A stretch of 13,188 bases of DNA, taken from Zymomonas sp. GTDB taxonomy: Bacteria > Pseudomonadota > Alphaproteobacteria > Sphingomonadales > Sphingomonadaceae. The stretch spans positions 1-13,188 of the forward strand of contig NZ_JAIWON010000118.1 of assembly GCF_020216885.1 (NCBI RefSeq), read 5' to 3'. Shown here piece by piece: positions 1 to 6,924 of the stretch. The notes under the pieces were generated by a model. The model did no database searches. It was not told the origin of the DNA and worked only from the letters and a program-made list of their open reading frames with translations. Position 1 is the first letter of the stretch, and the number at the start of each line of letters is the position of its first letter. The position numbers and the translations under genes were made by a program.

Positions 1-263
1 TCAATATCAAATTGGACAAAACCGGCGGCTTGACTGCTGCCATCGACATTATGAAACAAGCGCGCAGTCTTAATCTTAGTATTATGGTTGGCTGTATGGT
101 TTGTTCGTCTTTGTCACTGGCACCCGCCTTCCATCTAGCCACACAGGCTGATTTTGTTGATCTCGATGGTGCTGACTGGCTTGTGCATGATCGTAATGAC
201 GGCATGACGCTCGATAACGGGATTTTGCATCCACCCTCTGCTACTTTTTGGGGTGGAGCTTAA
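1..263 (+). CDS. C-terminal end of a dipeptide epimerase (enolase superfamily), 5' truncated by the window
   Basis: The frame is open from the first bases (reading N-I-K-L-D-K-T-G-G-L from base 3) to TAA at 261-263, so only the last 86 or so codons are present. The opening N-I-K-L-D-K-T-G-G-L matches the strand of the enolase-superfamily barrel that, in L-Ala-D/L-Glu epimerases, carries a catalytic lysine. The following V-G-C-M-V-C-S-S-L and D-F-V-D-L-D-G segments also fit the C-terminal half of that family, which epimerises dipeptides from peptidoglycan turnover in the cytoplasm. The TTG at 12 is an internal leucine codon, not a start. The gene converges on rplI and shares its terminator. 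The family call is from motif memory; exact substrate cannot be told from this fragment. Confidence 0.8.
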   Translation, partial: NIKLDKTGGLTAAIDIMKQARSLNLSIMVGCMVCSSLSLAPAFHLATQADFVDLDGADWLVHDRNDGMTLDNGILHPPSATFWGGA

Positions 264-298
264 TAAAAGCCATTTCATTCGGATAATAAAGACAATAA

Positions 299-329
299 AA
301 AAGCCGCCTGAAAACAGGCGGCTTTTTTT
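299..329. terminator. Bidirectional intrinsic terminator between the epimerase gene and rplI
   Basis: Arms AAGCCGCCTG (301-310) and CAGGCGGCTT (315-324) pair perfectly around the loop AAAA (311-314). The hairpin is flanked by an A-run on the left and seven T at 323-329 on the right, so it can end transcripts from both sides. It lies between two convergent genes that stop at 263 and 350. Confidence 0.93.
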
Positions 330-349
330 GCAAAAACAATGGTAAAAAA

Positions 350-979
350 TCAGAGAGATTCTTCGCTGTTGGTTTCTGCATTGTCATCGGCATCTGCAAC
401 AGCTTCTTCAGCTTCGGTTGCAAGACCGGGTTCAGCATTGGGATCATAGTCTTCGGTGAAGCTTGCGCCATCACGTTCAAACATCTGATTCATAACGTCA
501 ACGCCTTCAGCCTGCAGTTCAGCTTCTTCAGGTGAACGAGCAACGTTGACTTTGATTTTGACGGAAACTTCCGGATGCAAGACAACGCGGACTTCAGAAA
601 TACCGATGGACTTGATCGGGCGATCAAGAACGATCTGGTTTTTCGTGACTTTAGCTTCCGGTTTGGTTTCAACGATAGCTTCAGCCAAATCGCGCGCAGA
701 AACAGAACCATAAAGATGGCCAGTGTTGGAAGCCTGACGAATCAGGGTAACGGTCAAACCGTTAACGACTTCGGAATCTTTTTCTGCATCCGTGCGACGA
801 GCCGCATTATCGGCTTCGATCTGGGCGCGGTTAGCTTCGAAAATTTTACGGTTGGCTTCGTTAGCACGCAAAGCCTTCTTACGGGGAAGAAGGAAGTTAC
901 GGGCATAACCGTTTTTCACGGCAACAACGTCACCGATATGACCAAGTTTCTCGATACGTTCGAGCAGGATAACATCCAT
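350..979 (-). CDS. rplI: 50S ribosomal protein bL9
   Basis: This 209-residue protein begins M-D-V-I-L-L-E-R-I-E-K-L-G and carries the L9 N-terminal signature around residues 13-36 (G-x-x-G-D-V-V-x-V-K-x-G-Y-A-R-N-x-L-x-P). L9 binds 23S rRNA through its N-terminal domain at the base of the L1 stalk. Roughly the first 150 residues match the usual two-domain protein. The rest is an acidic, alanine-rich extension (about 175-209, many Glu and Asp) of a type seen in alphaproteobacterial L9. The ATG at 979 follows an AAGGAG-type ribosome binding site (complement of 991-996) that overlaps the rpsR stop codon, so the two genes are tightly coupled. It is the last gene of the rpsF-rpsR-rplI operon and ends just before the 299-329 terminator. 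Confidence 0.97.
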   Translation of the reverse strand: MDVILLERIEKLGHIGDVVAVKNGYARNFLLPRKKALRANEANRKIFEANRAQIEADNAARRTDAEKDSEVVNGLTVTLIRQASNTGHLYGSVSARDLAEAIVETKPEAKVTKNQIVLDRPIKSIGISEVRVVLHPEVSVKIKVNVARSPEEAELQAEGVDVMNQMFERDGASFTEDYDPNAEPGLATEAEEAVADADDNAETNSEESL

Positions 980-993
980 GGATCGGGCGCTCC

Positions 994-1218
994 TTACTTA
1001 ACGATGAAGGGCAGAAGCCCGATGTGACGGGCGCGCTTGATGGCGCGAGCCAGTTCGCGCTGTTTTTTTGCAGAAACAGCAGTGATACGACTGGGAACGA
1101 TCTTGCCCCGTTCAGAAACAAAGCCCTGAAGAAGACGAACATCTTTATAGTCGATCTTCGGCGCATCTTTAGCGGCGAAAGGGCAGCTTTTGCGGCGACG
1201 GAAGAAAGGACGTGCCAT
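994..1218 (-). CDS. rpsR: 30S ribosomal protein bS18
   Basis: This 74-residue basic protein begins [14 protein letters not shown] and contains I-D-Y-K-D-V, [16 protein letters not shown] and [12 protein letters not shown], the S18 hallmarks; length is normal for the family. S18 forms a heterodimer with S6 on the platform of the 30S subunit. The start has a clear AAGGAA ribosome binding site. It lies 20 bases after rpsF, and its stop overlaps the rplI ribosome binding site, which supports one polycistronic message. Confidence 0.97.
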   Translation of the reverse strand: MARPFFRRRKSCPFAAKDAPKIDYKDVRLLQGFVSERGKIVPSRITAVSAKKQRELARAIKRARHIGLLPFIVK

Positions 1219-1238
1219 AGTATTTTTTCCTTTCAGGC

Positions 1239-1613
1239 TTAGGCTGCGTCACGATCGCGGCGACGATCGCTGCGGTTTGAACGGTCGCGATCACCCCGAC
1301 GCATCATAGCCGAAGGGCCCTGTTCATGGGCATCGACACGGACAGTCATGTAACGGATGACGTCTTCATTCAACGCCATCTGGCGTTCCAGCTCTTGGAT
1401 AGCATCAGCCGGAGCATCGATTTCCAGCATGATGTAATAGGCTTTACGGTTTTTCTGGATGCGATAAGCGAGGTTACGCAAGCCCCAGATTTCGGTCTTT
1501 ACGACCTTACCGCTTTTTTCTTCGATAATAGAGGTTGCCGTAGCGGCAAGCCCATCGACCTGCGTCTGTGCAAGGTCTTGACGGGCAAGAAACACATGCT
1601 CGTAAAGAGGCAT
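1239..1613 (-). CDS. rpsF: 30S ribosomal protein bS6
   Basis: This 124-residue protein begins [13 protein letters not shown] and contains [18 protein letters not shown] and [11 protein letters not shown], the conserved S6 core. S6 binds S18 and the central domain of 16S rRNA. The C-terminal 20 or so residues form a repetitive Arg/Asp tail ([15 protein letters not shown]), which replaces the glutamate tail known from E. coli S6 that RimK modifies. An AAGGA ribosome binding site (complement of about 1620-1624) precedes the ATG. First gene of the operon; its leader holds a hairpin at 1645-1662. Confidence 0.97.
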   Translation of the reverse strand: MPLYEHVFLARQDLAQTQVDGLAATATSIIEEKSGKVVKTEIWGLRNLAYRIQKNRKAYYIMLEIDAPADAIQELERQMALNEDVIRYMTVRVDAHEQGPSAMMRRGDRDRSNRSDRRRDRDAA

Positions 1614-2136
1614 CGTCTGTCCTTAAATATTGGCCGATCGCTGACGTGGCACCATGCCAACGCCCCTCCGGCTGTCGTTTACTTAATTCGGGCCATTAAA
1701 AAATAACCGCCTCAAACTAAGACGATCATTAAAAGATCATTGAATGAAAAGATAAAAGATTTTTCACTCAAAAACGCCCAGACATTTATTAGGTCTGATA
1801 GGTGGGAGGCAATGCCGCATTTCGTCTTTTTTTGCAAGATGTTTTATAAAAAGATCATAATCTCGGCCATTTTTTGGAAAAGACCAGATATCCGCCCGCC
1901 TATCGCCCAATCAAAAGAGAAAAGCTTTTTCCCCAAAATAAAGCGATATTGTCAGTCATGACCGGCTGATATAAAGCATAGGGCATTATTCTAAATAACT
2001 CAGCTTCCATAAAGACGGACGCAAGGGCAAAGGCTTTTCGACGGCTATGGGATATTGGCTCTTGCCATCGGTTATTTTTTTTGGCTGATATTTGGCCATT
2101 TCTGTTTCAAGACAAAATATATAAGGAATCTGATCC
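1614..2136. other. Divergent intergenic region between rpsF and fabD; no gene seen
   Basis: These 523 bases must hold the promoters for the leftward ribosomal operon and the rightward fabD-fabG pair. I see AT-rich DNA with a direct repeat of GATCATT (1733-1739 and 1746 region), a short inverted repeat CAGAC/GTCTG (1779-1797) and the palindrome AAAAGCTTTT near 1920. A possible -35 (TTGGCC, 2092-2097) precedes fabD, but no good -10 stands at standard spacing. The short open frames here (for example 1740-1961) have no ribosome binding site or recognisable protein. Confidence 0.5.
1645..1662 (-). promoter_or_regulatory. Hairpin in the rpsF leader, possible S6:S18 autoregulatory site
   Basis: On the minus strand TGGCA-TGG-TGCCA forms a 5-bp stem with a 3-base loop. 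A CG/CG pair extends it across one bulged T (plus-strand arms 1645-1651 and 1655-1662). It sits about 32 bases upstream of the rpsF start. rpsF leaders in many bacteria carry an S6:S18-binding RNA, so the position is suggestive. I did not match the hairpin to the published consensus. Confidence 0.3.
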
Positions 2137-3072
2137 ATGCGTGCCTTTATCTTTCCCGGACAAGGAAGCCAGTCTGTCGGCATGGGGCAGGCGCTCTTTG
2201 ATGCTAGTCTGGCGGCTCGTCATGTTTTTGAAGAAGTCGATGAAGCGCTCAAACAAAATCTGTTCCGCCTAATGTCGCAAGGGTCAGAAGAAGACTTGCG
2301 GCTGACCGAAAATGCCCAACCGGCGATCATGGCCAATTCAATAGCAACGCTCGCCATGCTTGAAAAAGAAGACAACATCCAGCTTACGGATACCGCCTCT
2401 TTTGTTGCCGGTCACAGCCTTGGGGAATATAGCGCCTTGGCGGCTGCCGATGCTTTTGACCTCCCGACCACAGCGCGCTTACTGAAAAAACGCGGTCAAG
2501 CGATGCAGGCCGCGGTTCCTGTTGGGGAAGGCGGTATGGCCGCTATTTTGGGTCTGGATTTTGAAACAGTCGAATCCATTGCCAAAGAAGCCGCTGAAAA
2601 TGATATCTGCCAAGCCGCTAATGATAATGCACCGGGGCAGGTCGTTATTTCGGGAACCTTAGCCGCTATCGAACGCGCGGTTGCCCTTGCCAAAGAAAAA
2701 GGCGCAAGACGCGCAGTTATGCTCGATGTTTCAGCCCCTTTCCATTGCAGCCTGATGCAGCCCGCTGCCGATGTCATGGCCAAGGCCTTAGAAGAAAATC
2801 GGCCACAGCAACCGATTGTGCCTGTTTTTGCCAATGTATCGGCCACGGCTGAAACTGACCCGACCAAAATCATGAATTTACTGGTGGAACAGGTAACCGG
2901 ACGGGTGCGCTGGCGTGAATCCATTGCGGCTATGGCTGCCGCTGGTGTGGAAGAATTTGTTGAATTTGGCGGCAAGGTGCTGACCCCGATGATCAAGCGG
3001 ATTGCCCCTGATTGTAAAGCCACCAGCTTGATTTCACCGGCTGACATCGAAAATTTTGCAGCCAGTTTGTAA
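2137..3072 (+). CDS. fabD: Malonyl-CoA:ACP transacylase
   Basis: FabD moves malonyl groups from CoA to acyl carrier protein, supplying the extender for fatty-acid synthesis in the cytoplasm. The 311-residue length is typical. The N-terminus F-P-G-Q-G-S-Q (6-12), the nucleophile elbow G-H-S-L-G-E (Ser94), the substrate-binding arginine (Arg119 in K-K-R-G-Q-A-M) and the catalytic histidine (His203 in A-P-F-H-C) are all present, so the enzyme should be active. The ATG at 2137 follows AAGGA (2123-2127) at good spacing. fabG follows 69 bases later on the same strand, consistent with co-transcription. Confidence 0.97.
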   Translation: MRAFIFPGQGSQSVGMGQALFDASLAARHVFEEVDEALKQNLFRLMSQGSEEDLRLTENAQPAIMANSIATLAMLEKEDNIQLTDTASFVAGHSLGEYSALAAADAFDLPTTARLLKKRGQAMQAAVPVGEGGMAAILGLDFETVESIAKEAAENDICQAANDNAPGQVVISGTLAAIERAVALAKEKGARRAVMLDVSAPFHCSLMQPAADVMAKALEENRPQQPIVPVFANVSATAETDPTKIMNLLVEQVTGRVRWRESIAAMAAAGVEEFVEFGGKVLTPMIKRIAPDCKATSLISPADIENFAASL

Positions 3073-3090
3073 TTCTATAGACTTTAATCA

Positions 3091-3128
3091 GCCCCTCTTC
3101 TGGTTCTATACTCTAACCAGACAGGGGG
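3091..3128 (+). promoter_or_regulatory. Strong two-part hairpin immediately upstream of the fabG ribosome binding site
   Basis: CTGGTT (3100-3105) pairs with AACCAG (3115-3120) around a 9-base loop. CCCCT (3092-3096) pairs with AGGGG (3123-3127) below a small internal loop (CTT opposite AC). The fabG Shine-Dalgarno AGGAG (3130-3134) begins two bases beyond the stem. No T-run follows, so it is not a standard terminator; it may be an RNA-processing site or may modulate fabG translation. Confidence 0.5.
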
Positions 3129-3141
3129 CAGGAGAAAATCA

Positions 3142-3879
3142 ATGTTTGATCTTAATGGCCTGACCGCGCTTGTCACGGGCGCTTCCGGTGGCATCGGCTC
3201 TGCCATTGCCAAAGCCTTGGCTGATCAAGGCGCACAAGTAGCCTTATCCGGCACACGCGAATCCGCGTTAAAAGAAGTTGCCGCGATTTTACCGAATGAT
3301 CCGATTATTCTTCCGGCTAATCTTGGAGAAAAAGAAGATGTTGAACAGCTTGTTCCGCGCGCTTTAGAAAAGCTCGGCAAAATTGACATTCTGGTTAATA
3401 ACGCGGGTATCACGCGCGACGGGTTAATGATGCGGATGAAAGATGAAGATTGGGCGGATGTTATCGCGCTTAATCTGGAATCCGTTTTCCGTCTTAGCCG
3501 CGCTGTCATCAGACCGATGATGAAGACCCGCTTTGGCCGTATTATCAATATCAGTTCAGTCGTCGGCCAGACCGGCAATGCCGGACAAGCGAATTATGCT
3601 GCGGCCAAAGCAGGTATGATCGGGATGTCAAAATCACTGGCACGGGAAGTGGCCAGCCGTGGCATTACGGTCAACTGTATCGCTCCGGGTTTTATCGAAA
3701 CCAAGATGACCGATATTCTGACGGAACAGCAAAAAGAAGCCGCGAAAAGCCAGATTCCAGCCGCTCGTTTCGGGGATATTCAGGATATTGCGGCCGCCGC
3801 CGTCTATCTCGCTTCCAAAGAATCCGGCTATATGACCGGCCAAACGCTCAGCGTTAATGGCGGTATGTCGATGCTTTAA
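3142..3879 (+). CDS. fabG: 3-oxoacyl-[ACP] reductase
   Basis: FabG is the NADPH-dependent short-chain dehydrogenase that reduces 3-oxoacyl-ACP in each elongation cycle. The 245 residues show the cofactor motif T-G-A-S-G-G-I-G (12-19), N-N-A-G (86-89), a catalytic Asn at 111, Ser139 in I-I-N-I-S-S-V-V-G, and the Y-x-x-x-K pair Tyr152/Lys156, with P-G-F-I-E-T-K-M further on. Length and motifs match FabG better than other members of this large family, and the fabD neighbour supports it. The start is set by AGGAG at 3130-3134. Transcription probably ends at the hairpin at 3941-3974. Confidence 0.95.
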   Translation: MFDLNGLTALVTGASGGIGSAIAKALADQGAQVALSGTRESALKEVAAILPNDPIILPANLGEKEDVEQLVPRALEKLGKIDILVNNAGITRDGLMMRMKDEDWADVIALNLESVFRLSRAVIRPMMKTRFGRIINISSVVGQTGNAGQANYAAAKAGMIGMSKSLAREVASRGITVNCIAPGFIETKMTDILTEQQKEAAKSQIPAARFGDIQDIAAAAVYLASKESGYMTGQTLSVNGGMSML

Positions 3880-3940
3880 GCTCAAAATACGGCATAATAA
3901 GGCGCATCGCCTATGATCCCGTATTGATAAGACGTTGTCA

Positions 3941-3974
3941 GGAACAGGATATCATCATATCCTGTTCCCGATTT
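3941..3974 (+). terminator. Terminator of the fabD-fabG transcript (12-bp perfect stem)
   Basis: GGAACAGGATAT (3941-3952) and ATATCCTGTTCC (3957-3968) pair perfectly around the loop CATC and are followed by CCGATTTTCT, a short T-run. It lies 62 bases after the fabG stop. The symmetry could also be an operator, but position and T-run favour termination. Confidence 0.72.
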
Positions 3975-4028
3975 TCTATCCTTGGCCGTTTATGGCGTTT
4001 TTTCCATCCCGTTATTTTTGGGGGTCAC

Positions 4029-4691
4029 TTGTCGATTTTTAAGTCCGGCTTTGCGCCTGTCCTTACCCTGTCGTTTGCATCACTTCTGCTTGGCGGTTGT
4101 GTCGTTCATCATGGCCAATTTGACGAAATGGGGTCAATGACTGTCCGGCGCAGCAGCTGTCCGGCTGTCGCGGTGCCTGATTATACCGGCGATGTCACGC
4201 TTTTTAATCCGTCCGATCAACGCAGCGCTTCGGCTATTGATATCGAAGCCGTCATCACCAAATTAAGACCGAAATGCGATGATACCGCATCAGGGCCCGT
4301 CGTCACTCACCTGACCTTTACCGTTCAGGCCAGAAGACGCCATGTCGGCGGCGCAAGGGATATCACCTTACCTTATTTTGTGGCGGTCATGCGGGCAGGG
4401 ACGCGCCTTCTTTCCAAAGAAATGGGAACGGTCAGAATCCATTTTGAACCGGGTCAGATGGCAACCGATACCGAAGTCACGACCAGCTCGGCTATTGACC
4501 ATGATTCCGCTACTTTGCCACGGGATATTATCCGGCAGTTAAACAAGGTCAGACAGGTCACCGATGTGGATGCCTCGGTTGACCCGACGAACGACCCGAA
4601 AGTTAGGGCAGCGATGAAAGAGGCCAGCTTTGAAATGCTGGTCGGTTTCCAATTAACGGAACCTCAATTGGCCTATAATGCCACGCGGTAA
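4029..4691 (+). CDS. Conserved lipoprotein of unknown function (sphingomonad type)
   Basis: The protein has a lipoprotein signal peptide: a charged start, the hydrophobic run F-A-P-V-L-T-L-S-F-A-S-L-L-L, and a lipobox L-G-G-C whose cysteine codon is at 4098-4100 (residue 24 from this start). The mature part is about 197 residues, with conserved-looking segments D-I-T-L-P-Y-F-V-A-V-M-R-A-G, A-T-L-P-R-D-I-I-R-Q-L and S-F-E-M-L-V-G-F-Q-L-T, and ends Y-N-A-T-R. It resembles, from memory, hypothetical lipoproteins of sphingomonads; I do not know its function. The frame opens at an ATG at 3924, but that would place the fabG terminator inside the coding region and put 58 residues before the lipobox cysteine. 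I therefore prefer the TTG at 4029, preceded by GGGGG at 4020-4024. The start remains uncertain. Confidence 0.8.
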   Translation: MSIFKSGFAPVLTLSFASLLLGGCVVHHGQFDEMGSMTVRRSSCPAVAVPDYTGDVTLFNPSDQRSASAIDIEAVITKLRPKCDDTASGPVVTHLTFTVQARRRHVGGARDITLPYFVAVMRAGTRLLSKEMGTVRIHFEPGQMATDTEVTTSSAIDHDSATLPRDIIRQLNKVRQVTDVDASVDPTNDPKVRAAMKEASFEMLVGFQLTEPQLAYNATR

Positions 4692-4718
4692 CATTATTTA
4701 AGAAAAATCGGCTGGAAT

Positions 4719-4749
4719 TTCGGCTAAAGAGAGCCGAATAAAAATTTAG
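4719..4749 (+). terminator. Probable terminator after the lipoprotein gene
   Basis: TTCGGCT (4719-4725) pairs with AGCCGAA (4732-4738) around AAAGAG, followed by the AT-rich TAAAAATTTAG. The T-run is weak. An extra copy of TCGGCT just upstream (4708-4713) could compete for the right arm. Confidence 0.5.
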
Positions 4750-4758
4750 GCAGATAAA

Positions 4759-4785
4759 TGCGCTATCTTCTGGTAGAGAAGCGCA
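4759..4785 (+). other. Second hairpin between the lipoprotein gene and tatA
   Basis: TGCGC (4759-4763) pairs with GCGCA (4781-4785) and TTCT (4768-4771) with AGAA (4777-4780), leaving a TATC bulge on the left and the loop GGTAG. AAATTT follows. It may be a backup terminator or part of the tatA leader; its role is unclear. Confidence 0.35.
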
Positions 4786-4843
4786 AATTTCGTCATTATA
4801 AGAAGATATAGACTTTATTTTCGGGGTTTAGGGAGATTTCGAC

Positions 4844-5107
4844 ATGGGCGGCATGAGTATTACACATTGGATCGTTGTTGCGGTCGTCGTCATGATCTTT
4901 TTCGGAAAAGGCCGTTTTTCCGATATGATGGGCGATGTCGCAAAAGGCATCAAAAGCTTCAAAAAAGGCATGTCTGAAGACGACAGCACGCCACCTGCCG
5001 CCCCACCGGCTCCGGCACCTCGCTTGGAAAATCAGCCCCTTCCGCCAGAAAATACGCCGCAAAATACGGCACAGAATGTGGCAAACGACATCAAAAACAA
5101 TCAATAA
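4844..5107 (+). CDS. tatA: Sec-independent protein translocase subunit TatA
   Basis: TatA oligomerises in the inner membrane to form the passage for folded proteins with twin-arginine signals. This 87-residue protein has one N-terminal membrane helix (about 7-20, [15 protein letters not shown]), the F-G hinge (20-21) and an amphipathic helix containing [13 protein letters not shown] (30-42), then a proline-rich, polar tail. It begins M-G-G-M-S-I, as alphaproteobacterial TatA proteins do. The ATG at 4844 with AGGGAG at about 4830-4835 is preferred over the Met codon at 4853. First gene of tatABC. Confidence 0.95.
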   Translation: MGGMSITHWIVVAVVVMIFFGKGRFSDMMGDVAKGIKSFKKGMSEDDSTPPAAPPAPAPRLENQPLPPENTPQNTAQNVANDIKNNQ

Positions 5108-5191
5108 CTGATTGTTCGAATAGAATATTACCTCAAACGATCAGAAGGCTTAACCGCTTTCTATCCTTTGGCAGGTCGTGCGGATTTTTAA

Positions 5192-5650
5192 ATGTTTGAT
5201 GTCGCCCCTTCAGAACTTTTACTCGTTGCGGTGGTCGCCTTGGTGGTCATCGGGCCCAAAGACCTACCCCGCGCTATGCGGGTCGTCGGTCGATGGCTTG
5301 GAAAAGCGCGAAAATTGAGCCGCCATTTCCGTTCCGGTATTGATGAAATGATTCGTCAATCCGAAATGGAAGATATGGAAAAACGCTGGGCAGAAGAAAA
5401 TGCCAAGCTGCTTGCCGAAAATCAGGGGCAGGGTAATCAAACCGTATCACCCTCTACCCCTTCTACAACATCACCCATTTCCGATGATCCAGCAGAACAG
5501 AATATTGTTTTCACGTCTCCCGCTGATTTGGAAGTGAATACGGCAGACACAATCCACCCTGCCGCCAATCATACAGAAACAGCCGCAACGACCGCTGCCT
5601 CGCCGTCGGCCATGCCCAAAGAAGCTGACCAGCAGGAAAAACAATCATGA
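5192..5650 (+). CDS. tatB: Sec-independent protein translocase subunit TatB
   Basis: TatB works with TatC as the receptor for twin-arginine signal peptides. The 152-residue protein begins M-F-D-V-A-P-S-E-L-L with the conserved Glu at 8, one membrane helix (about 8-21), the G-P-K-D-L-P motif after it (21-26) and a long charged amphipathic helix (about 28-75), followed by a low-complexity Thr/Pro/Ala-rich tail. The G-P hinge and length separate it from TatA. The ribosome binding site is poor (GGA about 7 bases upstream), so expression may be lower than tatA, as the usual TatA excess would need. Its end overlaps tatC by four bases (ATGA). Confidence 0.95.
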   Translation: MFDVAPSELLLVAVVALVVIGPKDLPRAMRVVGRWLGKARKLSRHFRSGIDEMIRQSEMEDMEKRWAEENAKLLAENQGQGNQTVSPSTPSTTSPISDDPAEQNIVFTSPADLEVNTADTIHPAANHTETAATTAASPSAMPKEADQQEKQS

Positions 5651-6435
5651 GCGAGACGGACGACATTCATGACGAAGTGGATGAAAGCGCAGCCCCGCTG
5701 CTCGATCATCTTCTGGAATTACGAAAAAGATTACTCATCAGCTTGGTTGCCCTAGGGATAGCCTTTCTGCTTTGCCTCCATTTTTCTCGTTCTATCTTCG
5801 CTTTTCTGGTGCAACCCTTGCTTCGGGCAGGACAAGGTAGGCTGATCTATACCGATATTTTTGAAGCCTTCTTTGTCGATATCAAAGTGGCCTTTTTTGC
5901 CGCTATCATGCTGGCCTTCCCGATTGTCGCGATGCAGATATGGCGTTTTATCGCTCCGGGGCTTTACAATAATGAAAAAAGGGCTTTTCTCCCTTTCTTG
6001 GTCATGACGCCGCTGTTATTTTTGGTCGGTGCCTCTATGGCCTATTATGTTGCTATGCCCATCGCCCTTCATTTTTTATTGGGTTATCAAGGCAATATCG
6101 GCGGCGTGCAACAAACCGCTCTACCGGCTGTCGGCAATTACCTGAATTTTGTCACAAAATTCATTTTCGGCTTTGGTGTCGCCTTTCTTCTGCCTCTCGT
6201 GCTGCTGCTCTTAGAACGGGCAGGATTCGTTACTCGTCAACAATTGGTGGCGGGTCGCCGCTATGCGATTGTCGCTTCTGTCGCTATTGCTGCGGTTCTC
6301 ACGCCCCCCGATATCGTTTCTCAATTATTGCTTGGGGTGCCGCTGATCCTGCTTTATGAAATGGCTCTTCTGGCAATGCTTTTTGGCGAAAAACGTCGCA
6401 AAAAAGAAACCGATATCGTCGTTGTAGAAGACTGA
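5647..6435 (+). CDS. tatC: Sec-independent protein translocase subunit TatC
   Basis: TatC is the six-helix inner-membrane core of the translocase and binds the twin-arginine motif. The 262 residues include the cytoplasmic N-terminal motif H-L-L-E-L-R-K-R (21-28, with the conserved Glu24), Pro57 in the first periplasmic loop, and F-I-A-P-G-L-Y-N-N-E-K-R (101-112), whose Glu110 matches the signal-binding glutamate of the first cytoplasmic loop. Several hydrophobic helices follow, and the tail is charged. The ATG overlaps the tatB stop and is preceded by CAGGA, pointing to translational coupling. Confidence 0.97.
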   Translation: MSETDDIHDEVDESAAPLLDHLLELRKRLLISLVALGIAFLLCLHFSRSIFAFLVQPLLRAGQGRLIYTDIFEAFFVDIKVAFFAAIMLAFPIVAMQIWRFIAPGLYNNEKRAFLPFLVMTPLLFLVGASMAYYVAMPIALHFLLGYQGNIGGVQQTALPAVGNYLNFVTKFIFGFGVAFLLPLVLLLLERAGFVTRQQLVAGRRYAIVASVAIAAVLTPPDIVSQLLLGVPLILLYEMALLAMLFGEKRRKKETDIVVVED

Positions 6436-6475
6436 CATAAAAGACAAGAAAAGCCATTCTCACAATAAAAATCTT

Positions 6476-6503
6476 AAAAAAAAGAGGGCGCAACGCCCTC
6501 TTT
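6476..6503. terminator. Bidirectional terminator between tatC and the leftward membrane-protein gene
   Basis: AAAGAGGGCG (6481-6490) and CGCCCTCTTT (6494-6503) pair perfectly around CAA. Eight A at 6476-6483 become a long T-run on the minus strand, so it is strongest for the leftward gene. The TTT tail makes it a weaker terminator for tatC. Confidence 0.85.
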
Positions 6504-6552
6504 AAAACTACCTGAATTTTACGCCCACCTATCCGGCAACGCATAAATCTCT

Positions 6553-6828
6553 CTATCTTGGGCGGCGATAGGCCATATGTAAAAAGTAAATGCCTATAAC
6601 CATCAATAAAGAAATCTTGCCGATTTGCCCCCAAGAAAGGCTTTGAACAAGACCAATAGCTGTGATCATCGCCGCGAAAAGACACAGCCATCCAGCGATC
6701 ATATAGCTAGGCCTCATTAACCGCCTTATATGCGCTTTGATCTTTTGTTTCTGTTGCTGCGGGGAAGACTCTAAATAGTAAAACAGACTGCCAATAACAA
6801 TCGTTGCCACGACTATAAAGATAACCAT
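6553..6828 (-). CDS. Small membrane protein of unknown function (three predicted helices)
   Basis: This 91-residue protein has a hydrophobic N-terminus (about 2-18), a basic polar segment (Q-Q-Q-K-Q-K-I-K-A-H-I-R-R), then two more hydrophobic stretches (about 42-62 and 69-87) and ends in R-R-P-R. It is therefore probably an inner-membrane protein. I do not recognise a family. Support for a real gene comes from the hydrophobic pattern, an AGGAAG ribosome binding site about 9 bases before the ATG, and a matching leftward terminator at 6476-6503. It lies directly downstream of the CRISPR array on the same strand. Confidence 0.65.
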   Translation of the reverse strand: MVIFIVVATIVIGSLFYYLESSPQQQKQKIKAHIRRLMRPSYMIAGWLCLFAAMITAIGLVQSLSWGQIGKISLLMVIGIYFLHMAYRRPR

Positions 6829-6853
6829 TCCGAAAAACTTCCTAAAATTAACG

Positions 6854-6880
6854 ATAGAGGCGTTCAGCCTATGCTTTTTT
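6854..6880 (+). terminator. Possible weak rightward terminator before the CRISPR array
   Basis: AGGC (6858-6861) pairs with GCCT (6867-6870) around GTTCA, extendable by ATA/TAT with a bulge, then six T at 6875-6880. The stem is short. If real it would shield the array from rightward transcription coming from the tat genes. Confidence 0.3.
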
Positions 6881-6924
6881 ATGGGAGTAGGGAGGCGTAT
6901 CTTATTTTCTAAATAATGTGAAAG

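Noticed and set aside
575..1027. 150-codon plus-strand frame antisense to rplI
   Set aside because: Shadow of the ribosomal protein gene; composition and lack of a ribosome binding site argue against it.
1740..1961. 73-codon plus-strand open frame in the rpsF-fabD gap
   Set aside because: No ribosome binding site, AT-driven composition (Lys, Phe, Ile) and no recognisable motif.
2496..3047. 183-codon frame antisense to fabD
   Set aside because: Ser/Ala/Thr-rich shadow of the fabD codons, where all catalytic motifs of fabD are intact.
3941..3968. GGAAC at 3941 as an EcfG-type promoter
   Set aside because: The downstream GTTC lies 18 bases away and is only the other arm of the perfect hairpin; spacing and context fit a terminator.
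6299..6691. 130-codon minus-strand frame across the end of tatC
   Set aside because: It reads through the bidirectional terminator at 6476-6503 and overlaps both tatC and the small membrane-protein gene in other frames.
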